Positions 26,221 to 34,192 of a DNA stretch of 64,000 nt are shown in pieces. The translations under genes were made by a program, and so were the position numbers. The stretch spans positions 34,198 through 98,197 of the forward strand of contig NZ_CP115168.1 in assembly GCF_028622095.1 (NCBI RefSeq), read 5' to 3'. The stretch comes from Deinococcus aquaticus. Lineage in GTDB: Bacteria; Deinococcota; Deinococci; Deinococcales; Deinococcaceae. The notes beneath the pieces are model-generated. The model saw nothing but the letters and a program-made list of their open reading frames with translations, did not search any database and had not been told where the DNA came from. Each line of letters opens with the position of its first letter. Position 1 is the first letter of the stretch.

Positions 26221-26459
26221 GTGCCAACTTCTTGACAGAGAAGGTTACTGAAGGCGCTCAGTGACATCTCGTTCGACGCTCCCAAGCGGTTTCAATTCCT
26301 AAGCAGGGAAGGTCACTGAAGGTTCCGCAACTTCGTCACTGGGAGCGGAGATCTGGCGTTTCAATCCCTTAGCAGGGAAGGTCATTGGAGGTTGAGTGGG
26401 TTGAAAGAGAGCACGAGCGGAAAATGTTTCAATCCCTTAGCAGGGAAGGTCATTGGAGG
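26221..26459 (-). CRISPR. small degenerate CRISPR array, four repeats, variant 34-nt repeat
   Basis: Repeats lie at 26221-26254 (degenerate), 26289-26322, 26358-26391 and 26426-26459. On the minus strand the last two read CCTCCAATGACCTTCCC then TGCTAAGGGATTGAAAC. Spacers are 34, 35 and 34 nt. The shared end GGGATTGAAAC and the CCTT/AAGG hairpin relate it to the three larger arrays, while the other end differs. The leader side is to the right: the first-acquired, decayed repeat is at 26221, and a relative of the larger leaders follows 26459. No cas genes adjoin it. Confidence 0.8.
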
Positions 26460-27758
26460 GGCCCTTTTTTCGTTATCGTGCAGCACGTGCTTTTAGGCAC
26501 TCATAACTCGCCCAGGGTGAATTATTCATTGCATAGCATGAATAATATCTTTCGCGCTTTCAGCGTACCACGCTTTCGCCGTTCTGCACAATATTTTCAC
26601 GGAAAGTGATTCATCGTACATTTAGCTTTTGTCAGAGTCCCTCCAGGACAGGAAAAACGCGATTCTCTGCATAGAAAATGACCACTATACAGATTTGGGA
26701 ACTTCGTAAAGACTCCCTGAACTCAGAAGTGTTGAGCCTACCAGCATCAATGTCTTCCTCAGACCTCGCGTTTTCCCTCTCCCAGCGCCTTTTTCTCTAT
26801 TTTGCCTTCTGGGGCCTCTTTTCGCTCTTGGTTCTTCAGAAACCCTTCATGATCGTAATCAACTGTAAACCGTCCTCCAGGCAACATGCCCTTTCGTGCG
26901 TCCAGGACAGCGTCCCCGCTCTTCCGCAATCGCTTTCAGGCTGACCTACCCTGGTCGGCCTGGGAGCGGTCACGCGATGTGCTCGCAGAAGCCTGAGCGG
27001 AGCAACTGCCCAACCGGATCAGTAGGGAATCTCTTCCGGAATCGGCGCACCGGGCCACTCGACCGTGATCACCGGCTCCCCGGACGCGGCGGGCGCAGCA
27101 GCTGGGGCGGCGTTGACCTCGACCGTCCTGGCCTGCTGCACCGTCACCGGGGACGCGGGCTTCAGGTCACCCAGTCAGCCCAGCGCGGTCTTCAGTCATC
27201 ATGGCAAAACAGGCCTCCCGTAGGGGCTCAAACGCACTGACCAGCAGGTCGTCCGCCGCCATGCGTGCCCCTCAGGACCGGACAACCTGGGTTTAATCAC
27301 GTCTGGAACGCAACAAGACAATCGCGCATCCCCCGGATGACGATGGCCCTGGATCCTGGGAAGTTCCGGAGAGTGCTGCTGCAACCCTCCAGCGACATCA
27401 GGTTGGAGTAGGGCATCGTTGCCAGCGGCGAGTGACGAGTGGACCGCCCAGACCCGGCCGGGCCGGCCAGCACCAATTCTCACTGGCAGTCCCTCGCAGG
27501 TGCTGGCAGGCGTGCTGCGTTGGTGCGCCGCTGTACGCACGGGACACGTCCCGTTCGCGGGGCCGCGCAACCGACTTTCCGCTTTCGGCAGCAGCGGGCC
27601 ATCCGGAAGGACCGCGCCCCTGGGGTGCGTGGTGATCCCCGCCGGCACAGGGTCGGCAGGTGATCCCGTTCCGACCGACAACTGTTCCGTCAGGCCGCCA
27701 CCGGGTGGCCTGAACCCCGAGGTGTGCCCTGAACGGGGGCGCTTCCGTGGAGGGCTGC
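26460..27758. other. leader of the small array and gene-free remainder
   Basis: Positions 26477-26487 carry CGTGCAGCACG, the palindrome also found 18 nt from the first repeat of the other arrays, followed by a TGCTTTTAGGCACTCATAACT stretch related to their leaders. From about 26650 to 27758 no gene is convincing; open frames lack start signals and domains. Confidence 0.45.
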
Positions 27759-27875
27759 ATGAGGGTGTTCTTCCTGACTGTGCTGTGCCTGCTGGGTGCC
27801 GCGCGCGCCGAGCAGGGTTCCGGGGGTGTGGGCCCGACGCCCACCCTCACGGCCCCGCCCCCAGCGGGGACCTGA
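27759..27875 (+). CDS. short secreted peptide, 38 aa
   Basis: ATG at 27759 follows GGAGGG closely. The product starts with a compact signal sequence (MRVFFLTVLCLLGAARA) and leaves a 21-residue Gly/Pro/Thr-rich tail. The stop is 12 bp before the GTG of the TPR regulator, so the two may be cotranscribed. It could equally be a leader peptide or a chance frame. The signal sequence and ribosome-binding site are the only support. Confidence 0.35.
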   Translation: MRVFFLTVLCLLGAARAEQGSGGVGPTPTLTAPPPAGT

Positions 27876-27887
27876 CAGAATGCGGGC

Positions 27888-29270
27888 GTGTCTGCCACGC
27901 CCGCCTACCCTGAAGTGGTTCGTCTGAATAGCATTGGACAGTACGCGGACGCCCTGGCCCTGCTGGACACGCTGGAGGACAGCGGTATTCACCTGTGGCT
28001 GCGCGGGTGGTCGCTGTACCACCTGGGGCACGTGGAGGAGGGCCACGCGGCGTTCGAGCGCGCCGAACCGCTGCTGAGCGGTAAGAATCTTGGCCGCATG
28101 CTGATGGACCGCGCCGTGCTGTACGGGCATGACCGGCGCTTCGCACGGGCGTACGACCTGCACGTGCGCGCCTGGCAGCACGGGCAGCGGGACGCGATTC
28201 ATCAGGCGCTGGTGCTGTACAACCTCGGCTGGCAGCACCTCAGCCGCATGAATCTTGTGCAGGCCCGCGCGCGACTGTTCGAGGCGATGGAAGCGGCCGA
28301 ACGGTTGACCGGGACAGAAGCGCTGGAACGCACCCTGACCCGCACCTGCCTGAGCACCCTTGAACGTCTGAGCGGGAATCCGCAGGCGGCGCTGCGGCGG
28401 GCGCTGTGGGCGCTGGAACTGCCGAGTGGTCACCGGAACGAGCGGCTTCCCTGGCGGGCCAAGGCGATGGCGCTGCGGCATCTGGGCCGCCTGACCGAAG
28501 CGCGGGACGCGCAGGTGCGCGCCGTGGAACTGTCGCCGCCAGGGCCGTATCTGGACAGTGAGGTGCTGATGCTGGGGTTGATCGACCGGCTGCTGGGCAC
28601 GCCCGTGGAACTGGAAACCCTGAGGGCGAACGCGCTGGCCCACGACGTGGTGCGCCTGGATCTGCACCTGGCCGATGAAGCCCGCCGGGATGGGCGGACG
28701 GATGAGGCACTGACCCGCCTGAACACCGTGATCAGCCTTGACGAACCGTACCCACTGCGGGACGAGGCCCCGAGCCTCCCGCACCTGTTCGCTCTGGGCC
28801 GTCAGGCCGGTCTGGTCCTCCCGGAGACCGTGCCAGACCGGACGGCGCGCCGAGCGGACCTGCGGGCGCTGGGGGTGCCGGAACTGAAAGTGAACGGTCA
28901 GCCGGTGCCTGTCACGTCAGCGCGGGCCTTCGCGGTTCTCACGTACCTAGCGATGTACGGCCAGACGGGCCTGTCCGTGCTGGGCAGTGACGTGCTGCCC
29001 GGTGTGCCTGAACCGCAGGTCCGGGCGCGGGTGCGCGCTGCGGTGGGGGTCCTGACCCGCTGGCTGGGTGACCCGGAAGCCGTGACGCTCCAGGGGAACC
29101 TGCTGGTGCTCTCGCCGGAGTGGGAGCTGAGCGTGGACGCCAGTGACGTTCTGGCCGGTCACGGCCGGGCGCACGGCGCGTTCCTGCCGGGTCTCTACAC
29201 GGACTGGACCGGGCAGGTGCAGGATCTGCTTGACCAGCAGGCGCGGCCCGAAGTCCTAACCCTGTCCTGA
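27888..29270 (+). CDS. TPR protein with C-terminal winged-helix-like domain, 460 aa
   Basis: Residues 1-300 are helical repeats of TPR type (ALALLDTLEDSGIHLWLRGW, FARAYDLHVRAWQHGQRDAI, RALWALELPSG, KAMALRHLGRLTEARDAQVR). Residues about 335-455 include LRALGVPELKVNGQPVPVTS and ARAFAVLTYLAMYG, which resemble the N-terminal DNA-binding fold of SARP/BTAD regulators placed here at the C-terminus. It starts at a GTG at 27888. The convergent gene at 30580 has the same architecture. A sensory or regulatory function is plausible but not proven. Confidence 0.6.
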   Translation: MSATPAYPEVVRLNSIGQYADALALLDTLEDSGIHLWLRGWSLYHLGHVEEGHAAFERAEPLLSGKNLGRMLMDRAVLYGHDRRFARAYDLHVRAWQHGQRDAIHQALVLYNLGWQHLSRMNLVQARARLFEAMEAAERLTGTEALERTLTRTCLSTLERLSGNPQAALRRALWALELPSGHRNERLPWRAKAMALRHLGRLTEARDAQVRAVELSPPGPYLDSEVLMLGLIDRLLGTPVELETLRANALAHDVVRLDLHLADEARRDGRTDEALTRLNTVISLDEPYPLRDEAPSLPHLFALGRQAGLVLPETVPDRTARRADLRALGVPELKVNGQPVPVTSARAFAVLTYLAMYGQTGLSVLGSDVLPGVPEPQVRARVRAAVGVLTRWLGDPEAVTLQGNLLVLSPEWELSVDASDVLAGHGRAHGAFLPGLYTDWTGQVQDLLDQQARPEVLTLS

Positions 29271-29392
29271 GCGCGCAGCGGTCCGTCCTCTCATGCAGAC
29301 TCCGTGTGGCTCCTCCTCTGCAGGCAGCTCTCCGAGGCGCATCCGATCGGAGGGAACGGCTCTGCAACCCAGTCCATCGGAATCCGCATCAT

Positions 29393-30580
29393 TCACCCCT
29401 GAAGGGCGAGGGCGGCGCGCCGCTCGTCGACCCACCAGCCGTGCACGTTCGGTAACCACGCGCCGCTGTGGGGGCCGCCTGTCAGCGCGTCGCATGACCA
29501 GTGAATGCCAGGGTCGAGGGTCACGATGCCCTGGCGGGACGTGACGGCCCCCGGGTGTCCCAATATCTGCCGGGTCACGCTCAGGTGATGCCGCACCTGC
29601 CCGTACAGCGCCTCACGCGAGCCTGTTCCCAGCACTGCGTCCGCGAGCCGCTCCCAGTGACTCGGCCCGGCATCGATCAGGAAAGCCAGTACTGCGAGCA
29701 TACGGCCGTCCCCGGGGACCGGCACGAACCTCAGGCCGTCCAGCAGGCCCCGCCGCGTGAGGGTCAGCACCTGCACCGTCCGCGCGGCGGGAGTGCGGGG
29801 CAGAGCGCCACCGGCGGCACTGACCGCCAGTGGGCAGGTGCGGGCCTCCTCCTGCGCGAATGGCGACGCGAGCGCCTCTTTCAACCAGCGCTGCGCCTCC
29901 TCCTGCGCGCCTCCGCGCAGCGCGTGTTCCGCCAGCGTCCAGGCCAGGCGGGCGCGGAGGGCCCCGCTGACCTGCCCGGCCAGCGTCGCGGCGCGACTCG
30001 CGGTCGAGGCCGGATCGAGGGCCATCCAGACGAGCGTGACGGCCACCTCGCCCGCCTGGGTGCGCTGCGCTTCCTGCGCGGCGTGCGTGTCGCTCAGGCT
30101 GCCCCAGGGGTCCCCGGAGAGACGACGGGCGGCGGCGCGGGCCAGCAGCGCCCGTACCCGCAGGGGCGTGCCGGCTCCGCCCTGATCTGATCCACTCTGA
30201 GCTGCGCGGGTGCGAAGGGCTGCGTCGGCCAGGGCCTGCGCGGACGCGTACAACCCCTCAACACGGGCGGCCGTCGCGGCCCACACGAGCGCCTCCCCTC
30301 GCAGGTCACGCGCCAGCCGCTGCGAACGCGTCAGGGCCAGCGCCTCATCAGCCCACCGGACGGCCAGCCCGCCCTCACCCCGATGCAGGTGCGTGGCACA
30401 CAGGCACAGCAGCACCTGCACCCGCTCCCGCACGTTCACACCAGCGCGCAGAGCGTGCAGGGCGTCCAGCGCCCCCAGGTCTGCGGGAAGGGCCGCGAGT
30501 CGCACCGGTTCAGCCCAGTCCAGCGGCAATTGAAGGGACAGCACCGACCCAGCATACGCCCCCACGCCCAGTGGTTTCAC
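29393..30580 (-). CDS. TPR-like protein with C-terminal winged-helix-like domain, 395 aa
   Basis: The N-terminal 250 residues are Ala/Leu/Arg-rich helical repeats (LRGEALVWAATAARVEGLYA, ARLAWTLAEHALRGGAQEEA). The C-terminal 130 residues contain VLTLTRRGLLDGLRFVPVPG, MLAVLAFLIDAG and LYGQVRHHLSVTRQILG, which match the layout of the SARP-like DNA-binding fold. It is convergent with the gene ending at 29270 and similar in plan, suggesting an old duplication with inversion. Its start is a GTG at 30580. The function is inferred only. Confidence 0.55.
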   Translation of the reverse strand: MKPLGVGAYAGSVLSLQLPLDWAEPVRLAALPADLGALDALHALRAGVNVRERVQVLLCLCATHLHRGEGGLAVRWADEALALTRSQRLARDLRGEALVWAATAARVEGLYASAQALADAALRTRAAQSGSDQGGAGTPLRVRALLARAAARRLSGDPWGSLSDTHAAQEAQRTQAGEVAVTLVWMALDPASTASRAATLAGQVSGALRARLAWTLAEHALRGGAQEEAQRWLKEALASPFAQEEARTCPLAVSAAGGALPRTPAARTVQVLTLTRRGLLDGLRFVPVPGDGRMLAVLAFLIDAGPSHWERLADAVLGTGSREALYGQVRHHLSVTRQILGHPGAVTSRQGIVTLDPGIHWSCDALTGGPHSGAWLPNVHGWWVDERRAALALQG

Positions 30581-30639
30581 ATTTTTTCAGGTGACTGCAC
30601 AGGAACTTTCGGAAGCTGCACGGCACGGAGGACCACCGC

Positions 30640-31512
30640 GTGCCCCACGTCATCACCCTGCCCCCCAGCACTCCCCACGCCACCTGGCCAACTGGCGTAC
30701 CCCACCCTGAGCCAACCGACCGACGCCACCCCCACACGCTGTGCCTCACACTGATCCAAGACGCCGCGACCCACGCGGAAATGCAAAGTCGCGTCTACCA
30801 GGAGCTTCACCAGCGCCGTCAGGCGGCCGCGCGCATCACGGGCGCGGACGCCGACCGCACCGCCTTCGTCACCGGCCTCCTTGAGGACACCCTCCTCATT
30901 CACGACGCCCGCACCTCCTTCCTCGCCAACGTCCGCCGCGCAGGCATCACGGGCGCGCTGTTCGAACTGGCCGCCGAGGAAGCGACCGCCACTGTCCTGC
31001 GCGCCGCGTTCCGCCGCACCACCGACCTGCTGAACTGGCAGGCCGACCTCGCCCCCCTCGCCGGGTGGTGGGGCCATCAGGCCATGTACGAGTACAACAA
31101 CAGCGCGCGCCGCAGCGACGAACGCCGCATCGGCTACCACCGCTCCAGCGGCACCGTCCTGACGTTCACCAGCGACCACCAGCCCGACGAGGACGGCACC
31201 CTTCACCCGGTCGCCATAGTGGACGAAACGGCAGACCCCGCCGACCGCTACGAGCGCGCCCAGGCCACCGCCGACCTGCGCGCCCTGCTCGCCAGGGCCG
31301 AAGGGCACCCGGCCCTCACCCACCTGCGCGACTGGCTCGCCGCGGACGCCCTGAACCCCGAACAGCCCGTGACCTTCCGGGACGGACGGGCCCGCCTGGT
31401 CTGGGCATACGGCGCGCAGCAGGCGCTGGCCGAGCGGCTGAGCGTCACCACCCGCACCCTGCGCAACCGTGCGCGCGACGTCGAAGCGCTGCTGGACACG
31501 CTGGCCGCGTAG
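30640..31512 (+). CDS. hypothetical protein with sigma-region-4-like C-terminus, 290 aa
   Basis: No family is recognised with confidence. The middle is helical (AEMQSRVYQELHQRRQAAAR, EEATATVLRAAFRRTTDLLN). The last 35 residues (QQALAERLSVTTRTLRNRAR) look like a helix-turn-helix of the kind found in sigma region 4 or response regulators. It starts at a GTG divergent from the regulator at 30580. It precedes the small zinc-ribbon gene and the leader of CRISPR array 1, so it marks the left edge of the defence island. Confidence 0.5.
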   Translation: MPHVITLPPSTPHATWPTGVPHPEPTDRRHPHTLCLTLIQDAATHAEMQSRVYQELHQRRQAAARITGADADRTAFVTGLLEDTLLIHDARTSFLANVRRAGITGALFELAAEEATATVLRAAFRRTTDLLNWQADLAPLAGWWGHQAMYEYNNSARRSDERRIGYHRSSGTVLTFTSDHQPDEDGTLHPVAIVDETADPADRYERAQATADLRALLARAEGHPALTHLRDWLAADALNPEQPVTFRDGRARLVWAYGAQQALAERLSVTTRTLRNRARDVEALLDTLAA

Positions 31513-31570
31513 CCACGCGCCACGACGTCACCACCTCTGCCACTTCGTCCCCCACCCCACAGGAGACCCC

Positions 31571-31747
31571 ATGAACGACTTCGACCTGTTCGACGACACC
31601 TGCCCGGATTGCAGCGGCACCGGCTACGACGACGGCCAGTGCCACACCTGCGGCGGCACCGGCAGCCCCCTGCGCCCCACCCCCCGCCCCCACCACGACG
31701 GGTGGGCCTGGCTGGACGACCTGGACGACCCCCAGGAGCAGGAATGA
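31571..31747 (+). CDS. small zinc-finger protein, DnaJ-type cysteine repeat, 58 aa
   Basis: ATG at 31571 follows an AGGAG site. Residues 10-30 contain CPDCSGTGYDDGQCHTCGGT, two CxxC pairs with the GxG spacing of the DnaJ zinc-finger repeat, so one zinc ion could be bound. The acidic tail (LDDLDDPQEQE) ends just before the array-1 leader. Such minimal cysteine-repeat proteins occur widely in actinobacterial and Deinococcus accessory DNA without known function. Confidence 0.6.
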   Translation: MNDFDLFDDTCPDCSGTGYDDGQCHTCGGTGSPLRPTPRPHHDGWAWLDDLDDPQEQE

Positions 31748-31769
31748 GGGGGCCGGGGCGACCAACGAA

Positions 31770-31994
31770 CGGAACGAAAATAAAGATTATCCAGATGAGA
31801 AACAGAAATCCCATCTGGGACCAGAAAAATAAGTATGCACGGAGGCAGTTTTCTCATTTTCGTTCCGCATCCGTCCTGACGGGCAAAAAAGGGGCATACC
31901 GGCCCTCATAAAACGGAAATGAATGCATACTCATGACACACTTACAGTTCACATGCTAGAAATGACGTGCTGCACGGTCCCGCCGGACAGTAGA
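31770..31994 (+). promoter_or_regulatory. leader of CRISPR array 1
   Basis: About 225 bp homologous to the leaders of arrays 2 and 3. Shared landmarks in order are CGGAACGAAAAT, GATGAGA, TTCTCATTTTCGT, CGAAA/CGGAAATGAATGCATACTC, TTACAGTTCACATGCTAGAAA (21 nt, 31943-31963), and CGTGCTGCACGG at 31966 with 18 bp to the first repeat. The right half should promote crRNA precursor transcription. The left half carries a promoter-like ATAATCTTTATTTTCGTTCCG pattern on the other strand, which here would run against the zinc-finger gene. Confidence 0.75.
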
Positions 31995-32464
31995 GTCCCA
32001 GCAGTACTTCCCTGATAAGGGATTGAAACGTGGTAATGCTAACAGGCGCAACAGTGAAGTCTTCATCATCCAACAGGTCCCAGCAGTACTTCCCTGATAA
32101 GGGATTGAAACGCAATATCGTGAGCGTTAAGCAACTGGATAAGGTGTCCCACCAGTACTTCCCCGTTAAGGGATTGAAACCTTACAGTCATGAACCTAGG
32201 GCCACCAATGATAGCCGTACCGGCAGTACCTCCCTGATAAGGGATTGAGACGGGCGGTTCGTGTACCGGTTGTTCATGGCAATGTCGTCCCAGCAGTACT
32301 TCCCTGCCAAGGAATTGCAACAACATCAAGGACTTGTAGGCGTCCAAGGCGTCACGTCGTCTCAGCAGTACTTCCCTGCTAAGGGATTGAAACATCCGGT
32401 ATTCGACAGCCTCAGGCGGCTGTTCGTAGGTATCAGCAATACTGCCCTGATAAGGTCTCTTTTC
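31995..32464 (+). CRISPR. CRISPR array 1, seven repeats, 35-nt type III repeat
   Basis: Repeats lie at 31995-32029, 32077-32111, 32146-32180, 32217-32251 (degenerate), 32287-32321 (degenerate), 32359-32393 and a partial one at about 32430-32464. The consensus is GTCCCAGCAGTACTTCCC followed by TGATAAGGGATTGAAAC, whose last eight bases match the usual 5' handle. Spacers are 47, 34, 36, 35, 37 and 36 nt. The first spacer is unusually long. Repeats decay away from the leader, which indicates that the array is transcribed rightward, towards the helicase operon. Confidence 0.93.
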
Positions 32465-32496
32465 CCCCTCCCGCCGTGAGGGGGGTTTTTCGTTCC
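32461..32496 (+). terminator. intrinsic terminator after array 1
   Basis: A CCCCCTC / GAGGGGG stem (about 32465-32487) is followed by TTTTT. It would stop the array-1 transcript before the helicase operon. Confidence 0.7.
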
Positions 32497-32527
32497 GCTT
32501 TGCCGTTCGTCTGGCCATATCTGGGGT
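32489..32527 (+). promoter_or_regulatory. control region of the helicase operon, similar to that of cas1
   Basis: CGTTCCGCTTTGCCGTTCGT, then a CTGG/CCGG step and GGGGTATG at the start codon, matches the region 51448-51490 before cas1 at roughly three of four positions. Both follow the far end of an array. This suggests a common origin and possibly common regulation. Confidence 0.55.
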
Positions 32528-34192
32528 ATGCCTTCGTATTACGACTGGAATACCGCCCTGATCGAGCATGTCACTCACGGTGCGCCGCTGGGCAGCACGG
32601 TGTACCTGGAGGTCAGTGAGGACACGCTGGAGCGCGTGGGTGTGCAGCGGTGGGGCGTGCCGGGGGACGGGGGGACGTGGGCGGGGGATTTTCTGGCGGC
32701 GGTGCAGGAGAGCGCGGTGCGGGCCGGGCGGGTGGACGTGTCGTGGATGCATGGCGGGGACCCGCAGGGGTGGCCGCTGGGCGTGGCGTTTCTGGGGGCC
32801 ATGGTGCTGGCGGCCTCGCAGATGCAGACGGACGTGGCGGCGGCCGTGCATGAACGCAATTACTTCCGGCGGCTGGGTGGCGTGCTGGGGGTGGGTGTGG
32901 GGTCGCAGGGTCGCCCGCCGGGACTGCCGGTGGGTGAGGAGGAGCCTCTGTGGGCGGCGTGGGTGCGGTTCCTGCGGGCGCGGGGGTTTGACAGTACGGC
33001 GCGGGGGGGCGAGGGGCCGCAGCGGTTCATTCGTTACCCGATCAGTCAGTCGTTGGTGTCGGCGGCCGAGCGGGCGCGGCTGATGCGGGTGTTCGCGGAG
33101 CGGGCGTATCCGGCCGGGTGGGACGGTGAGACGGTCACGTCGCGCCTGCGGGCGGATGGCGCGCCGAGCGTGAAGGTGCGGGAGTTGTTGCAGCGGACGG
33201 GCTCGGCGGCGGAGGACGTGCAGAGTGCGCTGCTGGACGTGCTGCAGGCGTTCCATGCGTCTGGCGGGGCGGGTGGAGTGAGCGCGGCGTTGTCGGCGCG
33301 GCAGCTCGTGGCGGGCCTGTACCGGGATGAGGACTGGCGGGGGGACGTGGTCTTCAGCCTGTTTCCGCGTCAGCCGCGTGGAGTGCGTCTGGCGGACCTG
33401 GTGGTGGAGGTGCGGGGGGTGCTGACGGAGTTGCGCGTGGAACGTCCCGGGTTTTACCAGCCGTTCGGGGAGGTGCGCCCGGAGGAATTGTCGGTAGGCA
33501 CGCGTTTTCCGGTGGTGGGGAGTGCGTTCGTGGACGCGTTGGTGTTGCCCGCGCGGGAGTTCTGGCTGCTGCGGCCGGATCCGGATAACGCCGGGATGTT
33601 CGCTTCGCTGGGCATGCCGGGCGTGGGGGAGCGGGTGGTGCTGCTGCTGGCGGAGCCGCTGCTGGCGGACGTGCGCAGGTTCAGGGAGGAGGGGCTGCTG
33701 GGCTGGGCGGGTGAGCCTGTGGCGGTCGGGGCGGGCTGGGTGGAGTTGCGGGACGTGATGGTCACCGGGAACCACTGGGCGGAGGTTCCTGCCGGGAACG
33801 CAGGGGCGCTGCATGACGCGCTGCGGCCGGCGGGAGGCGTGAGTGTGCACGTGCAGGGTGGCGTGCGCACGCAGCGGGCGGGGGCGTACCTGGTGGGGGG
33901 CGCTCCGGCCGTGTCGGTGTCGTCGTTTTTCTCGGAGGCGTTCCTGACGGTGTGCCGGGGTGGGCGTGAGATCTACGCGGAGCCGGTCGTGCCCGGGGAG
34001 GAAGTGGTGGGTGTGTTGGACGAGGTCGGTGAGTACGAGTTGACGGGTGAGTCGCGTGGCGTGCGGGCGGTGCGGCTGGTGAGTGTGGTGCCGTGGGAGG
34101 CGCTGCGGGTGGCGGCCGCGGCCGTGACGCCGGACATGGGTGTGGATGTGGGGACGGCCGTGGTGCAGGGCGCCCAGGTGTTCGCCAAGTGA
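32528..34192 (+). CDS. unknown component A of the DUF1998-helicase operon, 554 aa
   Basis: First gene of a three-gene operon. No signal peptide or membrane helix is evident. The N-terminal half is helical (DFLAAVQESAVRAGRVDVSW, SLVSAAERARLMRVFAERAY). The C-terminal half is beta-rich, with EFWLLRPDPDNAGMFASLG, ERVVLLLAEPLLADVRRF and a VSVHVQGGVRTQRAGAYLVG block; this could be a substrate-recognition domain. Its stop overlaps the GTG of gene B. The combined size of A and B (967 aa) suggests they might equal one larger partner protein, such as DruH of type III Druantia, split in two. That is inference; no family is recognised from motifs. Confidence 0.7.
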   Translation: MPSYYDWNTALIEHVTHGAPLGSTVYLEVSEDTLERVGVQRWGVPGDGGTWAGDFLAAVQESAVRAGRVDVSWMHGGDPQGWPLGVAFLGAMVLAASQMQTDVAAAVHERNYFRRLGGVLGVGVGSQGRPPGLPVGEEEPLWAAWVRFLRARGFDSTARGGEGPQRFIRYPISQSLVSAAERARLMRVFAERAYPAGWDGETVTSRLRADGAPSVKVRELLQRTGSAAEDVQSALLDVLQAFHASGGAGGVSAALSARQLVAGLYRDEDWRGDVVFSLFPRQPRGVRLADLVVEVRGVLTELRVERPGFYQPFGEVRPEELSVGTRFPVVGSAFVDALVLPAREFWLLRPDPDNAGMFASLGMPGVGERVVLLLAEPLLADVRRFREEGLLGWAGEPVAVGAGWVELRDVMVTGNHWAEVPAGNAGALHDALRPAGGVSVHVQGGVRTQRAGAYLVGGAPAVSVSSFFSEAFLTVCRGGREIYAEPVVPGEEVVGVLDEVGEYELTGESRGVRAVRLVSVVPWEALRVAAAAVTPDMGVDVGTAVVQGAQVFAK

